This document shows positions 23,917-31,837 of a stretch of DNA of 64,000 bases, piece after piece; the first letter of the stretch is position 1, and each line of letters begins with the position of its first letter. The notes beneath the pieces are model-generated. The model did no database searches. It was not told where the DNA came from and saw only the letters and a list, made by a program, of their open reading frames with translations. The stretch is from Rhodobacter sp. TJ_12 (GTDB taxonomy: Bacteria > Pseudomonadota > Alphaproteobacteria > Rhodobacterales > Rhodobacteraceae): positions 56,640 to 120,639 of the forward strand of contig NZ_NRRD01000008.1 in NCBI RefSeq assembly GCF_020023995.1, given 5' to 3'. Both the position numbers and the translations under genes were made by a program.

Positions 23917-23966
23917 ACACCAAGACATGTCGGCCCGGACGGGCCACGCACAAAAGGAACATATGA

Positions 23967-25031
23967 ATGGCACTGATCACCCTTCGCCAACTTCTTGACC
24001 ACGCAGCGGAAAATTCCTACGGCGTGCCGGCGTTCAACATCAACAACATGGAACAGGGCCTTGCGATCATGGAGGCCGCCAAGGCCTGTGACGCGCCCGT
24101 GATCATCCAAGCCTCTCGCGGGGCGCGCAATTACGCCAACGATATCATGCTGGCGAAAATGATCGAGGCGCTGGCCGCGATCTACCCCGATATTCCGCTG
24201 TGTATGCACCAAGACCACGGCAATAACGAAGCCACCTGCATGACCGCAATCCGCCACGGCTTCACCTCGGTGATGATGGATGGCTCGCTTGAAGGCGATG
24301 CGAAAACCCCGGCCAGCTACGATTATAACGTCGATATCACCGAACGCGTGGCCAGCATGGCGCATTGGGTGGGTGCTTCGGTCGAAGGCGAGTTGGGCGT
24401 TTTGGGCAGCTTGGAAACCGGCGAAGGCGAGGCCGAAGATGGCCACGGCGCCGTGGGTAAGCTTGACCACAGCCAATTGCTGACCGACCCCGATCAGGCC
24501 GTTGCTTTTGTGAAGAAAACTCAAGTGGATGCGCTGGCCATTGCCTGCGGCACCTCGCATGGCGCTTACAAATTTAGCCGCAAGCCCGATGGCGAAATTC
24601 TGGCCATGTCGGTGATTGAGGCGATCCACAAAAAACTGCCCGACACCCACCTTGTGATGCATGGTTCTTCCTCGGTGCCGCAAGAGCTGCAAGACATCAT
24701 CAACGCCCATGGTGGTGCGATGCCGCAAACCTTTGGTGTGCCGGTCGAGGAAATCGTGCGCGGCATCAAAATGGGCGTGCGCAAAGTCAATATCGACACC
24801 GATTGCCGCATGGCGATGACCGGCCAGTTCCGCCGCGTGGCGGAAGAAAACAAAGCCGAATTCGACCCGCGCAAATTCCTCAAACCGGCGATGGATGCGA
24901 TGCGCGATCTGTGCCGCGACCGTTTTGAGGCCTTTGGAACGGCGGGCCATGCCTCTAAGATCAAGGTCATCCCGATGGATGACATGGCGAAGCGTTATGC
25001 TGACGGTTCGCTTGCGCCCAAAACCAACTGA
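23967..25031 (+). CDS. cbbA: fructose-1,6-bisphosphate aldolase class II
   Basis: Zinc-dependent aldolase that condenses dihydroxyacetone phosphate with glyceraldehyde-3-phosphate (or erythrose-4-phosphate). The 354-residue product has the class II signatures CMHQDHGNN with zinc-binding histidines, [20 protein letters not shown], and [19 protein letters not shown] upstream supports the ATG at 23967. It is the fifth gene of the operon, 17 bp before cbbM. Confidence 0.97.
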   Translation: MALITLRQLLDHAAENSYGVPAFNINNMEQGLAIMEAAKACDAPVIIQASRGARNYANDIMLAKMIEALAAIYPDIPLCMHQDHGNNEATCMTAIRHGFTSVMMDGSLEGDAKTPASYDYNVDITERVASMAHWVGASVEGELGVLGSLETGEGEAEDGHGAVGKLDHSQLLTDPDQAVAFVKKTQVDALAIACGTSHGAYKFSRKPDGEILAMSVIEAIHKKLPDTHLVMHGSSSVPQELQDIINAHGGAMPQTFGVPVEEIVRGIKMGVRKVNIDTDCRMAMTGQFRRVAEENKAEFDPRKFLKPAMDAMRDLCRDRFEAFGTAGHASKIKVIPMDDMAKRYADGSLAPKTN

Positions 25032-25048
25032 TCGAAAGGACCCTCATC

Positions 25049-26425
25049 ATGGATCAGTCCAACCGTTATGCCCGGCTTGACCTGAACGAAGCCGATCTGA
25101 TTGCTGGCGGGCGCCACGTGCTTTGCGCCTATATCATGAAGCCCAAGGCGGGCTACGGCTACCTTGAAACGGCCGCCCACTTCGCCGCCGAAAGCTCCAC
25201 CGGGACCAACGTCGAAGTGTCCACCACCGACGATTTCACCCGTGGTGTCGATGCGCTTGTCTATGAAATCGACCCCGATAAAGAGCTGATGAAAATCGCT
25301 TATCCGGTCGAGCTTTTTGACCGCAACATCATCGACGGGCGCGCGATGCTGTGCTCGTTCCTGACGCTGACGATCGGCAACAACCAAGGCATGGGCGATG
25401 TCGAATACGCCAAAATGCACGACTTCTACGTGCCGCCCGCTTATCTGCGCCTGTTCGATGGCCCCTCGATGAACATTGCCGATATGTGGCGTGTTCTGGG
25501 CCGCGATGTGAATGACGGCGGCATGGTCGTGGGCACGATCATCAAGCCCAAACTCGGCCTGCGTCCGCAGCCCTTTGCCGATGCCTGCTATGAATTCTGG
25601 CTGGGCGGCGATTTCATCAAAAACGACGAACCGCAAGGCAACCAAACCTTTGCGCCGTTGAAAGAAACCATCCGTCTGGTGGCGGATGCGATGAAACGCG
25701 CGCAAGACGAAACCGGCGAAGCCAAGCTTTTCTCGGCCAATATCACCGCCGATGACCATTATGAAATGGTGGCGCGCGGCGAATATATCCTTGAAACCTT
25801 TGGCGAAAACGCCGACCACGTTGCCTTCTTGGTCGATGGCTATGTGACCGGCCCGGCCGCCATCACCACCGCGCGCCGTTCGTTCCCGCAGCAGTTCCTG
25901 CACTATCACCGGGCGGGCCATGGTGCGGTGACCTCGCCGCAGTCGATGCGCGGCTACACCGCCTTCGTGCTGTCGAAAATGTCGCGTCTGCAAGGCGCCT
26001 CGGGCATCCACACCGGCACCATGGGCTACGGTAAGATGGAAGGCGATGCATCGGACAAGATCATGGCTTTCATGCTGACCGATGATGCCGCGATGGGCCC
26101 CTATTACCATCAAGAATGGCTGGGCATGAAGCCGACCACCCCGATCATCTCGGGCGGCATGAACGCGCTGCGTCTGCCGGGCTTCTTTGACAACCTTGGC
26201 CATTCGAACGTGATCCAAACCTCGGGCGGCGGCGCCTTTGGTCACCTTGATGGCGGCACCGCGGGGGCGAAATCGCTGCGTCAGGCGCATGATGCGTGGA
26301 AATCGGGTGTCGATCTGGTCACCTATGCGAAAGAGCATAAGGAACTGGCCCGCGCCTTTGAAAGCTTCGCGCATGATTCTGACAAGCTTTATCCGGGCTG
26401 GCGCGAAGCGCTCGGCGTGGCGTAA
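25049..26425 (+). CDS. cbbM: RuBisCO form II (ribulose-bisphosphate carboxylase)
   Basis: Carboxylates RuBP to two 3-phosphoglycerate; the form II enzyme has large subunits only. The 458-residue product has catalytic Lys166 in [12 protein letters not shown] and the carbamylated Lys191 with metal ligands Asp193 and Glu194 in [11 protein letters not shown], numbering identical to the R. rubrum enzyme. GAAAGGA lies 8 nt before the ATG. No cbbS or rubisco activase (cbbX, cbbQ/O) gene follows. Form II enzymes have low CO2 specificity and usually serve at high CO2 or for redox balance in photoheterotrophs, which fits a purple non-sulfur lifestyle (inference). Confidence 0.99.
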   Translation: MDQSNRYARLDLNEADLIAGGRHVLCAYIMKPKAGYGYLETAAHFAAESSTGTNVEVSTTDDFTRGVDALVYEIDPDKELMKIAYPVELFDRNIIDGRAMLCSFLTLTIGNNQGMGDVEYAKMHDFYVPPAYLRLFDGPSMNIADMWRVLGRDVNDGGMVVGTIIKPKLGLRPQPFADACYEFWLGGDFIKNDEPQGNQTFAPLKETIRLVADAMKRAQDETGEAKLFSANITADDHYEMVARGEYILETFGENADHVAFLVDGYVTGPAAITTARRSFPQQFLHYHRAGHGAVTSPQSMRGYTAFVLSKMSRLQGASGIHTGTMGYGKMEGDASDKIMAFMLTDDAAMGPYYHQEWLGMKPTTPIISGGMNALRLPGFFDNLGHSNVIQTSGGGAFGHLDGGTAGAKSLRQAHDAWKSGVDLVTYAKEHKELARAFESFAHDSDKLYPGWREALGVA

Positions 26426-26439
26426 AGCGCATATCAATC

Positions 26440-26461
26440 GGGCGGGGGAATGCCCCCGCCC
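26440..26461 (+). other. 9-bp all-GC hairpin after cbbM
   Basis: GGGCGGGGG pairs with CCCCCGCCC around an AATG loop, starting 14 bp after the cbbM stop. No U-tract follows and cbbE begins 21 bp later, so read-through is expected. Such a stem would protect the 3' end of a processed cbbM message. Confidence 0.65.
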
Positions 26462-26482
26462 CATCCCCTTTGGAGAACCGAC

Positions 26483-27169
26483 ATGACCTTCGACCGTTCC
26501 ATCAAGATCGCGCCGTCGATCCTCTCGGCTGATTTCGCCGATTTTGGCCGTGAAATTCAGGCGATTGAGGCGCAAGGCGCCGATTGGGTGCATGTGGATG
26601 TGATGGACGGCCATTTCGTGCCGAACCTCACCTTTGGCCCGCCCGCCGTGGCGGCCTTCCGCAAACACGTCAAAACCGTGATGGATGTGCATTTGATGAT
26701 TTCGCCCGTCGATAGCTATATCGACGCCTATGCTCAGGCCGGTGCCGATGTGCTGACCGCCCATGTCGAAGCTGGGCCGCATATTCACCGCACCATGCAG
26801 GCCATTCGCGCCGCGGGCATGAAATCGGGCGTCGCGGTGAACCCCGGCACGCCGATCGAGGCGATCGAGCATATTCTCGACATCACCGACCTGGTCTGCA
26901 TCATGACCGTGAACCCCGGTTTTGGTGGGCAAAAATACATCGATATGACCGCCAAGGTGCGCAAACTGCGCGCGATGATTGGCGATCGTCCGGTGCATAT
27001 CGAGATTGACGGCGGCATGGACCCGAAAACCGCGCCGTTGATGGCGGCGGCCGGGGCCGATGTCTTTGTGGCGGGCTCTGCCGTGTTCAAAGGCGGCTCG
27101 GTCTCGACGCCCGAGGTTTATGGTGCCAACATCGCCGCGATCCGCGCGGCCGCGCAAGCCGCGCTTTAA
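26483..27169 (+). CDS. cbbE: ribulose-phosphate 3-epimerase
   Basis: Interconverts ribulose-5-phosphate and xylulose-5-phosphate. From ATG 26483 (GGAG at 26472) the product has 228 residues, the normal size; the upstream in-frame ATG at 26450 would start inside the hairpin. Family motifs are IAPSILSADFADFG, DWVHVDVMDGHFVPNLTFGP and VNPGFGGQKYI. It sits downstream of cbbM as in other Rhodobacter cbb operons. Confidence 0.96.
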   Translation: MTFDRSIKIAPSILSADFADFGREIQAIEAQGADWVHVDVMDGHFVPNLTFGPPAVAAFRKHVKTVMDVHLMISPVDSYIDAYAQAGADVLTAHVEAGPHIHRTMQAIRAAGMKSGVAVNPGTPIEAIEHILDITDLVCIMTVNPGFGGQKYIDMTAKVRKLRAMIGDRPVHIEIDGGMDPKTAPLMAAAGADVFVAGSAVFKGGSVSTPEVYGANIAAIRAAAQAAL

Positions 27170-27184
27170 ACCAAGGAGACTAGA

Positions 27185-27736
27185 ATGGCCGTCCACGCCC
27201 CCGTCTGCGATTTCGGTTGGAAAGCCCCCAGCTTCACCCTGCCCGATACCAATGGCAAGCTTTGGACACTGGACGAGGTCGGCGGGCCAAAAGGCACGCT
27301 GATCATGTTTATCTGTAACCACTGTCCCTATGTTCTGGCGGTGCTGGACCGGCTTCAACCCGAGGCCGAAGCGCTGATGGAGCAAGGGATCGGCGTGGCG
27401 GCCATTTGTTCGAACGACGCGGAAACCTATCCCGAGGATGGGGTCGACAAAATGCGGGAAATGGCGCAAACACGCGGCTTCAAATTCCCCTATCTACACG
27501 ATGAAAGCCAAGCCGTTGCAAAGGCTTATGACGCGATCTGCACGCCGGATTTCTTTGGCTTCAACGCTGATTATGAGCTTCAATACCGTGGGCGGCTGGA
27601 TGCATCGGGCCGCAACCCGGCCCCGCCCGAAGCCAAGCGCGAACTTTATGAGGCGATGCAAATGGTCGCCGCGACCGGCCAAGGCCCGCGCGATCAGGTC
27701 GCCGCGATGGGCTGTTCGATCAAATGGAAAAGCTGA
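27185..27736 (+). CDS. thioredoxin-fold redoxin of the AhpC/TSA type
   Basis: A 183-residue thioredoxin-fold protein with a C-x-x-C centre, Cys44 and Cys47 in FICNHCPYV. The rest follows the peroxiredoxin-like pattern seen in PPDDPxE-type thioredoxin proteins (AAICSNDAETYPEDG, ICTPDFFGFNADYELQYRG). There is no signal peptide, so it is cytosolic. It lies 15 bp after cbbE and its stop overlaps the cbbZ start (TGATG at 27734-27738), so it is part of the cbb transcript. A thiol-redox role tied to Calvin-cycle enzymes or peroxide removal is plausible, but nothing in the sequence identifies the target. Confidence 0.88.
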   Translation: MAVHAPVCDFGWKAPSFTLPDTNGKLWTLDEVGGPKGTLIMFICNHCPYVLAVLDRLQPEAEALMEQGIGVAAICSNDAETYPEDGVDKMREMAQTRGFKFPYLHDESQAVAKAYDAICTPDFFGFNADYELQYRGRLDASGRNPAPPEAKRELYEAMQMVAATGQGPRDQVAAMGCSIKWKS

Positions 27737-28395
27737 TGCGCCCCGCCCTGATCTTTGACCTTGATGGCACGCTGATCGACTCGGTGCCCGCGATCCATAG
27801 CGTCTCAAATGCGGTTCTGGTGGAACGCGGCTATGCCGCGCTCAGCGTGGAGGAAGTGCGCGGCTATGTCGGCAAAGGCGCGCCGCATCTGGTGCGCTGC
27901 CTGTTGCAAAGTGCGGGGCAAGACCCAGATGGGCCGCTCTTTGAGGACATCTATATCGAGCTGGTCAAACGCTATGAGACCGAGGTGGCGGGAAACACGC
28001 TTTATCCCGGCGTGCGCGCGGCGCTCGAAACGCTGAAGGCCGAGGGCTACAAGATGGCCGTCACCACCAATAAGCCGCTTGCCCCCGCGCTTGCCGCGAT
28101 TGCGCATGTGGGCTTGGAGGATATGTTCGATCTTGTGCTGGGCGGCGACAGCCTGCCCACGCGCAAGCCCGACCCGGAAATGGTGCACGAAGCGCAGCGC
28201 CGTTTGGGGGCGGAAAAAGCCGTCTATCTGGGCGATAGCGAGGTCGATGCCGAAACCGCGCAAAACGCAAACCTACCCTTTGTGCTTTACACAGAAGGCT
28301 ATCGCAAGACCCCGGTGCATGACATGCCGCACACCGTAAGCTTCAATGATTACAAAATGCTGCATGGTATAATTGAGAAATTTTCATGCCCCTGA
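27736..28395 (+). CDS. cbbZ: phosphoglycolate phosphatase
   Basis: HAD-family phosphatase that removes 2-phosphoglycolate, the product of RuBisCO's oxygenase reaction and an inhibitor of triose-phosphate isomerase. The 219-residue product has motif I IFDLDGTLIDS at its N-terminus, motif II in MAVTTNKP, and motif III/IV in RKPDPEMV and VYLGDSEVDAETA. ATG 27736 overlaps the redoxin stop and is preferred over ATG 27724. Its last 10 bp overlap cbbY. Confidence 0.93.
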   Translation: MRPALIFDLDGTLIDSVPAIHSVSNAVLVERGYAALSVEEVRGYVGKGAPHLVRCLLQSAGQDPDGPLFEDIYIELVKRYETEVAGNTLYPGVRAALETLKAEGYKMAVTTNKPLAPALAAIAHVGLEDMFDLVLGGDSLPTRKPDPEMVHEAQRRLGAEKAVYLGDSEVDAETAQNANLPFVLYTEGYRKTPVHDMPHTVSFNDYKMLHGIIEKFSCP

Positions 28396-29069
28396 AAGCG
28401 CTGATTTTCGATGTGGATGGCACTTTGGCGGAAACCGAAGAAGTGCACCGCCAAGCCTTTAACGAGACCTTCGCCGCGCAGGGGCTTGATTGGCACTGGA
28501 GCCATGAGACTTATCGCGACTTGTTGCGCACCACCGGCGGCAAGGAACGCATGGCAAAGTATCGCGCCACGCTTGGCCACGGGCCCACGGATGCCGAGAT
28601 TGCCGATCTGCACAAAGCCAAAACCGCGCGTTATGTGGAGATCATCGCCTCGGGCGCGGTGCCGCTTTTGCCTGGTGTGCAAGATTTGATCGCCCGCGCC
28701 CATGCCGCGGGGCTGCGCGTGGCGATTGCCACCACCACCACCCGCGCCAATGTCGATGCGCTGATCCATGCGACCTTTGGCAAACCGACGACTGCCGTGT
28801 TTGAGGTGGTCTGTGCCGGTGATGAGGTGGCGCAAAAGAAACCCGCCCCCGATGTCTATCTGCGCGCGCTCGATCTGTTGGATCTGCCGCCCGAGGATTG
28901 CATCGCCTTTGAAGACAGCCGGGCCGGGCTGGCTGCCGCCAAGGCCGCCGGGCTGCGCGTCGTGCTGACCCCTTCCGCCTATACGACAGGTGATGATTTC
29001 AGCACCGCCGATTGGTTGCGCCCGGATTTGACGCAGGCGGCCACTCAAGACATTCCCGACTTGCCCTGA
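28386..29069 (+). CDS. cbbY: CbbY, HAD phosphatase acting on xylulose-1,5-bisphosphate
   Basis: A 227-residue HAD hydrolase with motif I IFDVDGTLAETEEVHRQAF, VAIATTTTRANVD and FEDSRAGLAAAKAAG. The Rhodobacter sphaeroides homologue is known to dephosphorylate xylulose-1,5-bisphosphate, a misfire product that blocks RuBisCO. The cap segment with GGKERMAKYR is characteristic of CbbY rather than CbbZ. The start lies inside the last codons of cbbZ, so translation is coupled. It is the last clear cbb gene. Confidence 0.94.
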   Translation: MPLKALIFDVDGTLAETEEVHRQAFNETFAAQGLDWHWSHETYRDLLRTTGGKERMAKYRATLGHGPTDAEIADLHKAKTARYVEIIASGAVPLLPGVQDLIARAHAAGLRVAIATTTTRANVDALIHATFGKPTTAVFEVVCAGDEVAQKKPAPDVYLRALDLLDLPPEDCIAFEDSRAGLAAAKAAGLRVVLTPSAYTTGDDFSTADWLRPDLTQAATQDIPDLP

Positions 29070-29121
29070 GCCCTTGCATCTTTCGTCCATGCGCGCCAGT
29101 TTGTCGCGGAAAGGATGTTCG

Positions 29122-29562
29122 ATGCTTGATTTGCGCTACCTCGCCCCCGATTTCGCTGTTGCCCCCCAGATCGCGCTTGAGGATCTGGACGAGGCCGCAA
29201 GGTTGGGCTTTCGCACGGTGATCAACAACCGCCCCGAGGACGAAGTGCCCGAATCCCTGCGCGATGCGGCTTTTGCCGCCGCAGCCGAGGCAGCCGGGTT
29301 GCGCTATCTGTTCCTGCCCTATGAACCCGGACTGCTGACCTCCGCACTGGCCGAGGCGTTTGAAGCCGCGGTGGCGGTGGCCCCGCATCCGGTCCTAGCT
29401 TGGTGCCGCTCGGGCACCCGTTCGTCACATCTTTGGGCTTTGGCGCAGGCCGGACAGCGCCCGGTGGAAGAGATTCTCTCTGCTGCCGCGCAGGCGGGCT
29501 ACGATCATTCCGGTCTGGTGCCGCTTTTGCGCGCCAAGGCCATGGCGGCTGCGTCGCGCTAA
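29122..29562 (+). CDS. DUF442 / TIGR01244-type phosphatase-like protein
   Basis: A 146-residue protein of the beta-lactamase hydrolase-like (Blh N-terminal) phosphatase fold. The Cys-x5-Arg style loop is AWCRSGTRSSHLWAL, and the N-terminal FAVAPQIALEDLDEAARLGF with FRTVINNRPEDE is typical of the family. ATG 29122 is chosen for AAAGGA at 29110. Family members are linked to sulfide or persulfide chemistry when fused to a persulfide dioxygenase, but here the domain stands alone, so the substrate is open. It follows cbbY after 52 bp and may be on the same transcript. Confidence 0.82.
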   Translation: MLDLRYLAPDFAVAPQIALEDLDEAARLGFRTVINNRPEDEVPESLRDAAFAAAAEAAGLRYLFLPYEPGLLTSALAEAFEAAVAVAPHPVLAWCRSGTRSSHLWALAQAGQRPVEEILSAAAQAGYDHSGLVPLLRAKAMAAASR

Positions 29563-29757
29563 TCGCGGGCAGCTCAACCGCGCAAGACACTGATTTTGAT
29601 AATTTTTACCGCCTTATACCAAAGGTTTATGCAATTTGCAGTTTTCTGCGACTTAGTGACCGCGCCCCGGCCGAATGTTGGCTTTTGATTGCTTGGGCCA
29701 TGGCGGACATGGCACTGTAGGGCCGTGAAACCTGCACCAGAGAATCAAGAACAGACC

Positions 29758-30507
29758 ATGCTCGGCCACTTCGAGCGCCTGCTCCAAGGCGAAGACATCG
29801 CCGGGATCTGGGCCCTACATTGCGAGCGTATGGCCAGCTTTGGCTTCGATCGCTTGATCTATGGCTTCACCCGGTTCCTGACGCCGCAAATTCACGGCAA
29901 TCTGGATGATACCCTGATCTTGTCCAACCACGATCCGGATTATCTTCGGGTGTTCTTGGGCGAAAAGCTGTTTTTCGAAGCACCGATGGTGCGATGGGCG
30001 GCCGATTGCGTGGGCGCACAATCGTGGCGTCTGGTTGCCGAACGCGCGCAGCGCGGCGAGCTTAGCGCTGGCGAGCAAAAGGTGCTGGCGCTGAACCACC
30101 GCTTTGATGTGCGCGCGGGCTATTCCATCGGCTTTCCCGATACCTCCTCGCGTGCCAAAGGGGCGATCGGGCTTTGTGCGCGTCCGGGGCTGACGCAAGA
30201 CGATGTGGATGCGATCTGGGCGGCGCATGGGCGCGAATTGTGGGTGCTGAATTCAGTGCTGCATCTCAAAATCAGTGGCATGCCCTTCCCGACCTCGCGC
30301 CGCAGCCTGACCGCGCGTCAGCGTGAAGTGCTGGAATGGGTGGGCGATGGCAAAACCGCCGCCGATATCGCGCAGATCATGGGCGTGTCCACCGCCACGG
30401 TGGAAAAACACCTGCGGCTCGCGCGTGAGGCGCTGGAGGTGGAAACCACCGCGCAGGCGGTGCTTAAGGCGACGCTGCAAAAGCAGCTTTTCGTCACCGC
30501 GCTGTGA
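29758..30507 (+). CDS. LuxR-type regulator with autoinducer-binding domain, no adjacent luxI
   Basis: A 249-residue protein with an N-terminal autoinducer-binding-like domain (about residues 15-165) and a C-terminal LuxR helix-turn-helix (LTARQREVLEWVGDGKTAAD, then VSTATVEKHLRLARE). ATG 29758 gives the usual length; a GTG at 29725 is possible. No acyl-homoserine-lactone synthase gene lies in the window. In the ligand pocket the Asp70 position of TraR appears to be Ala75 (LFFEAPMVRWA) and the Trp57 position a Tyr, by eye alignment, so binding of a standard acyl-homoserine lactone is doubtful. Its own regulation and targets are not visible. Confidence 0.88.
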   Translation: MLGHFERLLQGEDIAGIWALHCERMASFGFDRLIYGFTRFLTPQIHGNLDDTLILSNHDPDYLRVFLGEKLFFEAPMVRWAADCVGAQSWRLVAERAQRGELSAGEQKVLALNHRFDVRAGYSIGFPDTSSRAKGAIGLCARPGLTQDDVDAIWAAHGRELWVLNSVLHLKISGMPFPTSRRSLTARQREVLEWVGDGKTAADIAQIMGVSTATVEKHLRLAREALEVETTAQAVLKATLQKQLFVTAL

Positions 30508-30584
30508 CCGCAGCTGCGACAATTGCGACAAGGTAAGGAATCCCCCACTGGTCACCATGGCGCAAGATTTATTATGGTGAGCGT

Positions 30585-30710
30585 GTTCCGTGAGTGGTGG
30601 CTTCGGCCAGGAACAGGGGTGCAGCCGATTATTGGTCCGGCGTGACCCAACCGGTTTTCCGGAACGGCTCGGACGGCTTATACTCGCCGTTCGGGCCGTT
30701 TTTTATTTTT
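30585..30710 (+). ncRNA. candidate structured RNA of four consecutive hairpins
   Basis: Four stems follow each other with almost no gap. Stem 1, 30585-30614, is GTTCC/GGAAC with inner TGGC-TTCG-GCCA. Stem 2, 30617-30648, is GGGT..GCCG/CGGC..ACCC. Stem 3, 30651-30662, is CCGG-TTTT-CCGG. Stem 4, 30663-30700, is a 15-bp intrinsic terminator. A -10-like TATTAT is at 30570-30575, without a convincing -35. It could be an independent RNA or the processed 3' UTR of the luxR message. An overlapping 23-codon frame (30574-30645) could instead encode a small protein. Confidence 0.45.
30663..30710 (+). terminator. strong intrinsic terminator
   Basis: A 15-bp stem with two G-U pairs (30663-30677 with 30686-30700), an 8-nt loop and a TTTTTTATTTTT tract. 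It lies 156 bp after the luxR stop and points away from the oppositely oriented tsf gene. Confidence 0.9.
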
Positions 30711-30784
30711 AGCCAAACAGATACGCACCAAAGCTCAGACAGGGGTGTGACCTGTGAACCGCCCGCTCGGTGGCCAAACAATGC

Positions 30785-30808
30785 AAAACGCCGCCCCGAA
30801 GGGCGGCG
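30785..30808 (-). terminator. intrinsic terminator of rpsB-tsf
   Basis: An 8-bp stem CGCCGCCC/GGGCGGCG with a TTCG loop on the minus strand, followed by TTTTGC, 25 bp after the tsf stop. Confidence 0.85.
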
Positions 30809-30833
30809 CTGCAAGACAGGGTTTGCGGGTCGC

Positions 30834-31742
30834 TTACGCGCCAGCCATTTTCGCCACTTCGGCGGCAAAATCGTCTTCTTTCTTTTCCACGCCTTCGCCA
30901 ACGGCCAGACGGGCAAAGCCGGTGATTTCCACGCCCGCGTCTTTCGCGGCTTGCGCCACGGTCACATCGGGGTTGACCACGAACTTCTGGTTCACGAGGG
31001 TCACTTCCTCGAGGAACTTTTTCATCCGGCCCGGAATGATGTTGTTATGGATCACTTGCTCGGGCTTCGGCTTCGCGGCGGTGGCGTTTTCTTCCAGCGC
31101 TTTTTCGGTTTGCACTTTCAGCTCGCGCGCAACCACGTCTTGATCGAGGCTGGCTTCATCCAGCGCCATCGGGGCAGTCGCCGCGATATGCATGGCGAAT
31201 TGCTTGCCAATCTCGGCGGCTTTCGCCGCATCGCCCTTCATCGCCACCAGCACGCCGATCTTGCCCATTTCGGGCGCGGCGGCATTGTGGACATAGGACA
31301 CGATGGTGTCGCCTTCGAGCACATGCAGACGGCGGAAGGTCATGTTTTCGCCGATGCGGGCAATCGCTTCGCCGATCACTTCATCCACGGTCTTGCCGTT
31401 CAGCGCGGCGGCTTTCACGACATCGACCGAATCGCCGGTTTCCAGCGCCACTTTGGCGACATCGCGCACCAGCGCTTGGAAATCTTCGTTCTTGGCGACG
31501 AAGTCGGTTTCCGAGTTGATTTCGATCGCAACGCCGCGACCGGTCGAAACGGCCACGCCAACAAGCCCTTCGGCGGCAACGCGGTCGGCTTTCTTGGCCG
31601 CTTTCGCAAGGCCTTTGGTGCGCAGCCAATCGACAGCGGCATCCATATCGCCGTCGCATTCGGTCAGCGCTTTTTTCGCATCCATCATGCCGGCGCCAGT
31701 GGTGTCGCGCAGCTCTTTCACCATCGCAGCGGTGATCGCCAT
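30834..31742 (-). CDS. tsf: translation elongation factor Ts
   Basis: Guanine-nucleotide exchange factor for EF-Tu. The 302-residue product begins with the UBA-like domain ([39 protein letters not shown]), followed by the TDFVA motif in [13 protein letters not shown] that contacts EF-Tu, and ends normally. AGGAG precedes the ATG at 31742. It follows rpsB, as in most bacteria, across a 95-bp gap with two GC-rich hairpins, and is followed by its own terminator. Confidence 0.98.
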   Translation of the reverse strand: MAITAAMVKELRDTTGAGMMDAKKALTECDGDMDAAVDWLRTKGLAKAAKKADRVAAEGLVGVAVSTGRGVAIEINSETDFVAKNEDFQALVRDVAKVALETGDSVDVVKAAALNGKTVDEVIGEAIARIGENMTFRRLHVLEGDTIVSYVHNAAAPEMGKIGVLVAMKGDAAKAAEIGKQFAMHIAATAPMALDEASLDQDVVARELKVQTEKALEENATAAKPKPEQVIHNNIIPGRMKKFLEEVTLVNQKFVVNPDVTVAQAAKDAGVEITGFARLAVGEGVEKKEDDFAAEVAKMAGA

Positions 31743-31767
31743 GGGATTTCTCCTCTGAATTGGGTTT

Positions 31768-31787
31768 GGGCGGGGTTACCCCCGCCC
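31768..31787 (-). other. intercistronic hairpin 1, rpsB-tsf
   Basis: GGGCGGGG/CCCCGCCC with a 4-nt loop, immediately upstream of the tsf ribosome binding site. No U-tract is present. It may modulate the ratio of S2 to EF-Ts. Confidence 0.5.
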
Positions 31788-31802
31788 GATGTCAATCGCG
31801 TG

Positions 31803-31825
31803 ACGCCCCGGGTGCCCCGGGGCGT
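31803..31825 (-). other. intercistronic hairpin 2, rpsB-tsf
   Basis: ACGCCCCGG/CCGGGGCGT, 9 bp with a 5-nt loop, 13 bp after the rpsB stop. No U-tract. It is a likely mRNA-processing or stabilising element. Confidence 0.5.
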
Positions 31826-31837
31826 GTGTGCGTAAGA

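Noticed and set aside
24995..27469. An 824-codon open frame on the minus strand across cbbM, cbbE and the redoxin gene
   Set aside because: It crosses three well-supported genes and their gaps in antisense, has no family resemblance and is rich in His, Arg and Gln. This is the usual shadow of strongly biased third positions in GC-rich genes.
29563..29757. Possible FNR-type site (TTGAT) in the gap before luxR
   Set aside because: The second half-site ATCAA is missing at the right spacing; only an AT-rich promoter-like stretch remains.
30834..31835. A 413-codon plus-strand frame across the luxR-tsf gap and tsf
   Set aside because: Most of it is the reverse complement of tsf; the first part covers the four-hairpin stretch and the two terminators, which argues against translation.
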